From assembly GCA_035528235.1 (NCBI GenBank), contig DATKZB010000065.1:1-5991 (forward strand): a DNA stretch of 5,991 nt. The letters are read 5' to 3'. The position numbers were made by a program, and so were the translations under genes. Under the pieces are notes generated by a model. The model made no database searches, was not told where the DNA came from, and saw nothing but the letters and a program-made list of their open reading frames with translations. Below, piece by piece: positions 1 to 4,170 of this stretch (position 1 is its first letter; every line of letters begins with the position of its first letter). Origin of the DNA: DATKZB01 sp035528235 (lineage in GTDB: Bacteria; Planctomycetota; Phycisphaerae; FEN-1346).

Positions 1-583
1 GCATGAGCGACGAGGCACCCAGGAACGTAATCGCGATCGATATCGGGATGCTGACGAGCGTGAAGATGAGCCCCAGCATCCACACCGCGCCCATGCTGGG
101 CCAGTAACGCCCATCCGAGAACCCCGCGAACAACCTGCTCATCAGGCCGCGCTTGCCCCGCGCGGCACCCAGCAGGACCAGCACCAGCCCCGCCACGAGC
201 GGCGGCTCCAGGAACACCCCCGGCACCACGCAGATGGCCCAACTCAGTGTCACCAGGACCGTGGCCACCAGGACGGCCAGTGTCAGCGGCAGGAAGTTGC
301 GCAGGCCGCACGCGATGCCTTCGCGGATCCAGCGGAACACCTGGCCGAAGCCCACCGCCGGGCCCGCGGGCTGCGGCGCCGGCTCTTCGGCCGCCTGCGG
401 CGCGACCGGCTGCGGCGCCGCCGTCTGCGGTTGGGGCGCGGCCGCCGCAGGGGGTGGCGGCGCGGTGCCAGGGGGGGGCACCCTCAAGGGGTTTCCGCAC
501 TTGGGGCATTGCCCCGTCTTGCCGGCGTTGGCGTCGCTGGTGGTGAACTGCGTGTTGCATCGTGGACAACTGACGTGAATCAT
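1..583 (-). CDS. Zinc-ribbon, Pro/Ala-linker membrane protein (C-terminus beyond window)
   Basis: The 194 visible residues begin MIHVSCPRCNTQF. The N-terminus is a zinc ribbon with two CxxC knuckles (C6/C9 and C26/C29), of the kind often placed before cytoplasmic or membrane domains in planctomycetes. Residues 36-76 are a low-complexity Pro/Ala/Gln linker, probably flexible. An amphipathic stretch (about 79-95) follows, then hydrophobic segments at about 97-120, 123-140 and 164-190, so the rest is an integral membrane domain with an 'LFAGF' motif (151-155) in the loop between the last two. The start is well supported: AGGGGG lies about seven bases before the ATG. The gene leaves the window at base 1. 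Function is unknown. The pattern loosely recalls small DUF-type multi-helix membrane proteins that organise or regulate the envelope, but I cannot assign a family. An 8-G run (471..478) in the linker is a possible error site, though the frame stays open across it. Confidence 0.88.
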   Translation of the reverse strand, partial: MIHVSCPRCNTQFTTSDANAGKTGQCPKCGNPLRVPPPGTAPPPPAAAAPQPQTAAPQPVAPQAAEEPAPQPAGPAVGFGQVFRWIREGIACGLRNFLPLTLAVLVATVLVTLSWAICVVPGVFLEPPLVAGLVLVLLGAARGKRGLMSRLFAGFSDGRYWPSMGAVWMLGLIFTLVSIPISIAITFLGASSLM

Positions 584-667
584 AGACCGCCCCCTTGCGT
601 CGCCGTATGGGCCGGCTCCGGCGTCCCGGTCAGGCCGTTCGCCTGCCGGCACGCCGCTCGGACGTTC

Positions 668-697
668 AACCTACACGGGCGGGCGTGGCCTTGTCAA
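668..697 (-). promoter_or_regulatory. Candidate sigma70-type promoter for the zinc-ribbon gene
   Basis: On the minus strand a perfect TTGACA -35 box (692..697) is followed after 18 bases by TAGGTT (668..673), which keeps the first two and last bases of TATAAT. The predicted transcript would start near base 661 and carry a leader of about 78 bases to the ATG at 583. The -10 box is weak, so this rests mainly on the -35 match and on its position. Confidence 0.42.
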
Positions 698-756
698 CGA
701 TACGTGGGCGGGAAAAGCGGGGGGGGCCTGTGGACATGTCGCACATGGGCCGGGGC

Positions 757-782
757 GTAGGCCGCGGCGTGCCGCGGCCTAC
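757..782. repeat. Perfect 12-bp-arm palindrome
   Basis: GTAGGCCGCGGC (757..768) is followed after GT by its exact reverse complement GCCGCGGCCTAC (771..782). It would form a very stable, all but loopless hairpin in single-stranded DNA or RNA. It abuts, and shares its last base with, the larger inverted repeat that follows. There is no T tract on either side, and no gene ends here, so a terminator role is unlikely. It is probably a short interspersed palindromic repeat. Confidence 0.8.
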
Positions 783-891
783 TGTCACCCTGAGGCCCCG
801 TCAGGGGCCGAAGGGTCTCGCCGTGGTCGTTGCCGTTTGACCGTTCCCACGGCGAGACCCTTCGACTCGCTTCGCTCGCTCAGGGTGACAG
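782..891. repeat. 110-base inverted-repeat element with divergent arm centres
   Basis: Two 45-base arms (782..826 and 847..891) flank a 20-base loop. The outer 12 bases (CTGTCACCCTGA, 782..793, against 880..891) and the inner 18 bases (809..826 against 847..864) pair perfectly. The middle 15 bases of each arm do not pair with each other: the left one is GGCCCCGTCAGGGGC, which folds on itself, while the right one reads GCGAGCGAAGCGAGT on the opposite strand. The arms therefore look like two variants of one repeat unit inserted head to head. Sequences of the form CCCTGAGCGAAGCGAAGGGTC are, from general experience, common intergenic repeats in many environmental bacteria. No target-site duplication is visible, and nothing inside encodes a transposase, so it is non-autonomous. 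Confidence 0.85.
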
Positions 892-952
892 CCACAAAGG
901 CCCTGCCAGAAAACGCTGGCGCACCCCGCCCGGCGATGCGGGCGATTAGAGG

Positions 953-982
953 TTGTCAGTTTCTGACGGGGCCTGATAAGAT
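953..982 (+). promoter_or_regulatory. Candidate promoter for the phosphoesterase-permease pair
   Basis: TTGTCA (953..958, five of six -35 bases) is followed after 18 bases by TAAGAT (977..982, four of six). The -10 box is preceded by TGA, giving an extended -10 (TGnTAAGAT). The transcript would start near 989 with a leader of about 68 bases. An inverted repeat GTCAG-TTT-CTGAC (955..967) overlaps the -35 box and spacer and could be an operator. This is the best promoter match in the window, but it is inferred from sequence only. Confidence 0.5.
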
Positions 983-1043
983 GCGGCGGCCCCGGCCGGG
1001 GGTGCCCGTGCGAGCGGAGGGGCGTGCTACCCGGTCCGAATCG

Positions 1044-1050
1044 AAGGAGG
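1044..1050 (+). promoter_or_regulatory. Strong ribosome binding site fixing the phosphoesterase start
   Basis: AAGGAGG ends six bases before ATG 1057. It decides the start against the upstream GTG at 1024, which has no such motif and would put a charged 11-residue extension (MLPGPNRRRFL) before the signal peptide. Confidence 0.8.
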
Positions 1051-1056
1051 TTCCTC

Positions 1057-2508
1057 ATGGCACTTCGCCGCACATCTCTTGCTCTCGTGCTCCTGGTGGC
1101 CGCGTGCCTCTCGCTGGCTGGTTGCGGGCAGCCCGTGGCACGCGACTCGCACGCCGTGCCGGTGGCGGGCCGCGTGTTTCTCGACGGCAACGCCAACGGC
1201 CGCTTCGACACGGGCGAGGCCGGCCTGCCTGGCGTGCCGGTGACCGACGGGGTGACGTTCGTCTGCACGGGCCCCGACGGACGGTACGCGATGGCCGCCG
1301 GGCGCGATGCGCTGGTCGGGCCCGGCGGGCCGCCGATCGTGTCGGTGAGTTTCCCGAGCGGCACGTGGCCGGTGACCGGCTGGTTCCGGCGGGTGGACGC
1401 GGCGGCCGACGCGGCGGCGGTCGACTTCCCCCTGCGCCGCGACGCCCAGGGGGTGCCGTTCGTCTTCGTCCACGCCACCGACCCGCACGTGCCGCGCGGA
1501 GGACGCGAGAAGTTCATCGACTTCCGCGCCGACATGCGCGACCTGGCGGGCGTCGCCCGGTTCTGCGTCCTGACGGGCGACCTGGTGGACCTGTCGGACA
1601 GCCACACGTTTGCCGAGGGCACGGCCGAGTTCGAGTACCTGGCCGAGCAGACGAAGGTCTTCCCGATGCCCCTGTTCTGCACCGCGGGCAATCACGACGC
1701 CGCCGGCGTCAACGCCAAGCCCGATGCCGGGTGGGACAAGGCCCACCCGATGTACGGTTACGGCTATTACCGGAAGGTGGTCGGGCCGTTGCGGTGGTCG
1801 TTCGATTACGCGGGGGTTCATTTCGTGGGTATCGACTTCTCGCACGTCGACGCGGCGGGCAAGTGGCAGTGGGGATCGCCCGACTCGGCCGTGGCGTGGC
1901 TCGCACAAGACCTGGCGGGCGTGAAGCCGGGGTCGCGCGTCTTTCTGTTCGTCCACTCGCCCGTCGGCCAGGAACCGAAGAAAGGCGCGCCGCCGGAAAG
2001 CAGGCCCCACCTGCCGCCCGACCTGCTCCGCCGGTACCACGTGACCTGCATCTTCGCCGGACACTCGCACCGCGACGTCGCAGGCACGTACGCGGGCATC
2101 CCGATGACCGAGAGCGCCAGCCTGAGCCAGATCTTCGACGATAAGGACCGCTCGGTCGGGTACCGGCTGGTGCAGGTGGGCCAGTTGGGGATGGATACAT
2201 TCTACCGGGCCACCGGCGACCCGCACGCCATTACGCTCGATTACCCGCGGCACAAAGACGCGATCCGGCCCGGCGACGCCATCTGCGGCGCGTTCTGGGA
2301 CCCCCAGGGCGAGATCGAGCGGCTGACCGTCAAGGTCGACGACGTCGAGACCGAGGTGCCGTTCATCCGCGGCCCCCTGTGGTGCCGCTTTGCCGCGCGG
2401 CCGGACCTGGCGGGCTCGAAGTCGGGGCCGCACACCCTCTCGATCGCCGTCTGGGCCGGCCAACAGGCCTGGCGCTACACGGGCACGTACCCGTGGCCGA
2501 AGAAGTAG
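1057..2508 (+). CDS. Lipoprotein calcineurin-like metallophosphoesterase
   Basis: This 483-residue protein is predicted to hydrolyse phosphoester bonds at a two-metal centre outside the cytoplasm; the substrate is unknown. Residues 1-23 are a lipoprotein signal (hydrophobic stretch 8-21, lipobox LAGC, acylated Cys23); Gln at +2 fits outer-membrane sorting. Residues 36-90 form a beta domain resembling the N-terminal domain of secreted phosphoesterases (MetallophosN-like), with the loop D43-x-N45-x-N47-G-x-x-D51-x-x-E54, a match to an EF-hand-type calcium loop. The catalytic core (about 138-345) keeps every metal motif: D142-P-H144, G174-D175, G211-N-H-D214, H300 and G335-H-x-H338. The C-terminal 130 or so residues look like a beta-rich accessory domain (MetallophosC-like). 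ATG at 1057 is chosen over the in-frame GTG at 1024 because AAGGAGG (1044..1050) lies six bases upstream and the signal peptide then starts cleanly. It precedes the permease on the same strand. The family is secure; the role is inferred. Confidence 0.93.
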   Translation: MALRRTSLALVLLVAACLSLAGCGQPVARDSHAVPVAGRVFLDGNANGRFDTGEAGLPGVPVTDGVTFVCTGPDGRYAMAAGRDALVGPGGPPIVSVSFPSGTWPVTGWFRRVDAAADAAAVDFPLRRDAQGVPFVFVHATDPHVPRGGREKFIDFRADMRDLAGVARFCVLTGDLVDLSDSHTFAEGTAEFEYLAEQTKVFPMPLFCTAGNHDAAGVNAKPDAGWDKAHPMYGYGYYRKVVGPLRWSFDYAGVHFVGIDFSHVDAAGKWQWGSPDSAVAWLAQDLAGVKPGSRVFLFVHSPVGQEPKKGAPPESRPHLPPDLLRRYHVTCIFAGHSHRDVAGTYAGIPMTESASLSQIFDDKDRSVGYRLVQVGQLGMDTFYRATGDPHAITLDYPRHKDAIRPGDAICGAFWDPQGEIERLTVKVDDVETEVPFIRGPLWCRFAARPDLAGSKSGPHTLSIAVWAGQQAWRYTGTYPWPKK

Positions 2509-2544
2509 AACCGGTTTCAGAACCGACCTTTGCGTGCTTCTCGT

Positions 2545-3978
2545 GTGTCCAGGGGAAGGGAGCGCCCCATCGACGCCGACCGCCGTCATTCGGCCCCGGC
2601 CACGCCCGTCCGTCACCTGTCGCTCATCGACGCCATGTGCGTGGTGGTGGGTATCGTGGTGGGGGCGGGCATCTTCCGGTCGCCGTCGCTGGTGGCGAAG
2701 TTTACGGCCGGCCCCGTCTGGATGATGGCCGCGTGGGTCCTGGGCGGGTTCCTGTGCCTGTGCGGCGCGCTGTGTTACGCGGAACTGGCGTCGGCCCACC
2801 CGCGAGTGGGCGGCGAGTACGTGTACCTGTCGCGTGCGTTCGGCGGGGCGGTGGGATTCCTGTTCGTGTGGGCACGGGCTACCGTCATCCAGACGGGTTC
2901 GATTGCCGCCACGGCCTACATCTTCGGCGACTACGTGGCCCGGCTGGCGCCGCTCGGCGGCCGCGGGCCGCTCGTCTGGGCGCTGGCGGCCGCGGTCGTC
3001 CTGACGATCTGCAACGTGGTGGGCCTGAGGGCGGGCAAGTGGACGCAGAATGTCCTGACGGCCGTCAAGGTGGCGGGCGTGGCGGCCATCGTAGTCGTGG
3101 GGTTGGTGGCCGCCGTCGCGCCGCCCGGACCGCCGGCCGCCGGGGCCGACGCCGCCCAGGCCGGCGACGGGCCGGGCATCGGCCTCTTCGGGCTGGCCAT
3201 GGTCTTCGTGCTCTACACGTACGGCGGGTGGAACGAGGCCGCCTACGTGGCCGGCGAACTCAAGGACCCCCGCCGCAACACGCTCCGGCTTCTGGTGGGC
3301 AGCATCGTCCTGCTGACGGTCCTGTACGTGGGCGTGAACCTGGCGTACCTGCGTGTCCTCGGGGCCGAGGCGATGGGCAACTCCCAGGCCGTGGCGGCCG
3401 ACGCGATGGCGGCCGTCCTGGGCCGGCCCGGCGCTGCGGCCGTGAGCGTCCTGGTGGCCCTCTCGGCCCTGGGCGCGATGAACGGGTGCATCTTCACCGG
3501 CGCCCGGGCCATCTCGGGCCTGGGCGACGATTACCGCGCGTTCCGCCGGCTGGGCCGCTGGAGCCCGCGACTGGGGACGCCCGTGGCGGCCATCGTGGCA
3601 CAGAGCGCCGTGGCGGTGGTCCTCATCGCGCTGCCCGGGCTGGGCGAGGGGTTTCGGGAGGCGCTGGGGTCGGGGTTCGAGGCGGCCGTGGCGTACACGG
3701 CGCCGGTGTTCTGGGCGTTCTTCCTGATGACGGGGGCGGGGGTCATCGTCCTCCGGTTCCGCGAGCCGGGGGCCGAGCGGCCGTTCCGCGTGCCGTTGTG
3801 GCCGGTTGTGGTGACGATCTTTTGCGCCATGTGCGGGTACATGGTGTACAGCAGCCTGGCGTACGCCGGGCTGGGGGCGCTGGTCGGCCTGGGCGTGCTC
3901 GCGGCCGGCGTGCCGGTGTACGTATTGACGTGGTGGTCGGCGCGGCGCGTCAACGCGCGGGGCAAGCCCCGCGGCTAA
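2545..3978 (+). CDS. APC-superfamily amino acid permease
   Basis: Inner-membrane secondary transporter, probably moving amino acids by proton symport or exchange. From GTG 2545 it has 477 residues, normal for the family. About twelve membrane segments can be seen (near 27-47, 57-81, 100-130, 143-161, 171-192, 212-236, 250-270, 296-322, 345-365, 378-402, 417-437 and 440-463). TM1 carries the hallmark GIVVGAGIF (36-44), which binds the substrate carboxylate in this fold. TM6 carries YTYGGWNE (224-231), followed by ELKDPRRN (238-245), the usual TM6-7 loop signature, and FREPGAERPFRVP (405-417) precedes TM11. These resemble the SteT/LAT-type branch; the substrate is not predictable. It starts 36 bases after the phosphoesterase stop, so they are probably co-transcribed. 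The start is uncertain: TTG 2530 and GTG 2545 lack a ribosome site, whereas a purine-rich site precedes an ATC at 2569. The last eight or so residues and the TAA lie in a REP-like repeat. Confidence 0.92.
   Translation: MSRGRERPIDADRRHSAPATPVRHLSLIDAMCVVVGIVVGAGIFRSPSLVAKFTAGPVWMMAAWVLGGFLCLCGALCYAELASAHPRVGGEYVYLSRAFGGAVGFLFVWARATVIQTGSIAATAYIFGDYVARLAPLGGRGPLVWALAAAVVLTICNVVGLRAGKWTQNVLTAVKVAGVAAIVVVGLVAAVAPPGPPAAGADAAQAGDGPGIGLFGLAMVFVLYTYGGWNEAAYVAGELKDPRRNTLRLLVGSIVLLTVLYVGVNLAYLRVLGAEAMGNSQAVAADAMAAVLGRPGAAAVSVLVALSALGAMNGCIFTGARAISGLGDDYRAFRRLGRWSPRLGTPVAAIVAQSAVAVVLIALPGLGEGFREALGSGFEAAVAYTAPVFWAFFLMTGAGVIVLRFREPGAERPFRVPLWPVVVTIFCAMCGYMVYSSLAYAGLGALVGLGVLAAGVPVYVLTWWSARRVNARGKPRG
2551..2571 (+). 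promoter_or_regulatory. Shine-Dalgarno-like site followed by ATC (possible non-AUG start)
   Basis: AGGGGAAGGGAG (2551..2562) is the only good ribosome binding site before the permease. The codon at normal spacing, 2569, is ATC rather than ATG, GTG or TTG. It is in frame and would give a 469-residue protein whose short N-terminus leads straight into TM1. Initiation at AUC is rare, so a base error in the read or assembly, or initiation at GTG 2545, remains possible. The first in-frame ATG (2635) lies inside TM1 and is too late. Confidence 0.4.
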
Positions 3979-3979
3979 C
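3949..3979 (-). repeat. REP-like palindrome unit A (inside permease 3' end)
   Basis: Read on the minus strand it starts GTTAGCCGC and ends GCGCGTTGAC, with a hairpin CGCGGGGC-TT-GCCCCGCG (8 bp, two-base loop) in the middle. On the plus strand it encodes the permease tail VNARGKPRG and its TAA stop. It is one of five related units in 222 bases. Confidence 0.85.
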
Positions 3980-4009
3980 GCGCGGCGCCGGGGCGCGTGA
4001 GCGCGATGG

Positions 4010-4035
4010 GTTAGCCGCCCGGCTTGCCGGGCGCG
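4010..4035 (+). repeat. REP-like palindrome unit B
   Basis: It begins GTTAGCCGCC and holds the hairpin CGCCCGGC-TT-GCCGGGCG. Its first 24 or so bases are identical to those of unit E. It faces unit A head to head, with about 30 bases of other GC-rich sequence between them. Confidence 0.85.
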
Positions 4036-4067
4036 GGTTGTTGGCGCGCATGGCGCATCGGCGCGTA

Positions 4068-4090
4068 TTAGCCGCCCGGCTTGCCGGGCG
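4068..4090 (+). repeat. REP-like palindrome unit C
   Basis: A 23-base copy identical to the core of units B and E, from TTAGCCGCC through the hairpin CGCCCGGC-TT-GCCGGGCG. It is one base away from unit D and in the opposite orientation to it, so C and D form a tail-to-tail pair whose outer ends (4068..4078 and 4112..4122) also complement each other. Confidence 0.85.
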
Positions 4091-4091
4091 T

Positions 4092-4123
4092 GTCAACGCG
4101 CCCGCCCTGGGCGGGCGGCTAAC
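4092..4123 (-). repeat. REP-like palindrome unit D (variant stem)
   Basis: On the minus strand it has the same ends as unit A (GTTAGCCGC and GCGCGTTGAC) but a different stem, CGCCCGCCC-A-GGGCGGGCG, still perfectly self-complementary (9 bp). The conserved ends with a changed yet still paired centre mark it as a family member. Confidence 0.82.
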
Positions 4124-4139
4124 AAGCGCGCCGAGTCGT

Positions 4140-4170
4140 GTTAGCCGCCCGGCTTGCCGGGCGCGTTTGT
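4140..4170 (+). repeat. REP-like palindrome unit E (inside MFS gene 3' end)
   Basis: Same hairpin as B and C. Read on the minus strand it supplies the final residues TNAPGKPGG and the TAA stop of the MFS transporter, just as unit A does for the permease. Its orientation relative to its gene is the same as that of A. Confidence 0.85.

Larger units (their letters stand above)
584..1056. other. Divergent intergenic region with promoters and palindromic repeats
   Basis: This 473-base gap separates two divergently transcribed genes. It holds a candidate leftward promoter (668..697), a 26-base palindrome (757..782), a 110-base inverted-repeat element (782..891) and a candidate rightward promoter (953..982). 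I see no convincing protein-coding frame: the open frames here have no ribosome binding site and are explained by lack of stops in GC-rich DNA. Since both neighbouring genes point away, the palindromes cannot be terminators of either one. They look like inserted repeats sitting between the two promoters. No tRNA or known riboswitch was recognised. Confidence 0.7.
3979..4140. terminator. Palindrome-rich convergent intergenic spacer, possible bidirectional terminator
   Basis: The gap between the two convergent stop codons is filled by REP-like units B, C and D, with A and E at its rims. Several stems of 8-9 G:C pairs would form in RNA from either strand, which would suit a bidirectional transcription block or 3'-end protection. 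No T tract follows any stem, so a classical intrinsic terminator is not present. The terminator role is inferred from position and stem stability. Confidence 0.4.

Noticed and set aside
153..578. Plus-strand frames opposite the zinc-ribbon gene
   Set aside because: The minus-strand frame has two CxxC knuckles, a ribosome site and membrane helices; the plus-strand products are Ala/Gly/Arg low complexity.
782..891. Intrinsic terminator or riboswitch
   Set aside because: Both neighbouring genes read away from it, no T tract follows, and it lies upstream of the promoter predicted for the phosphoesterase, so it would not be in that leader.
801..1691. A minus-strand frame whose start region includes the peptide CHPERAKRVEGS
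   Set aside because: This peptide is a translation of the inverted-repeat element and is a familiar spurious product of such repeats. The rest of the frame is antisense to the phosphoesterase.
1027..2799. A 590-codon minus-strand open frame covering the whole phosphoesterase gene
   Set aside because: The plus-strand gene has complete catalytic motifs, a signal peptide and a strong ribosome site. The antisense product is Arg/His/Gly/Val-rich with no recognisable domain and is the expected shadow of GC-biased codons.
3949..4170. CRISPR array
   Set aside because: Repeats are palindromic, in both orientations, vary in the stem and have irregular spacing. No uniform spacers or cas genes are present.
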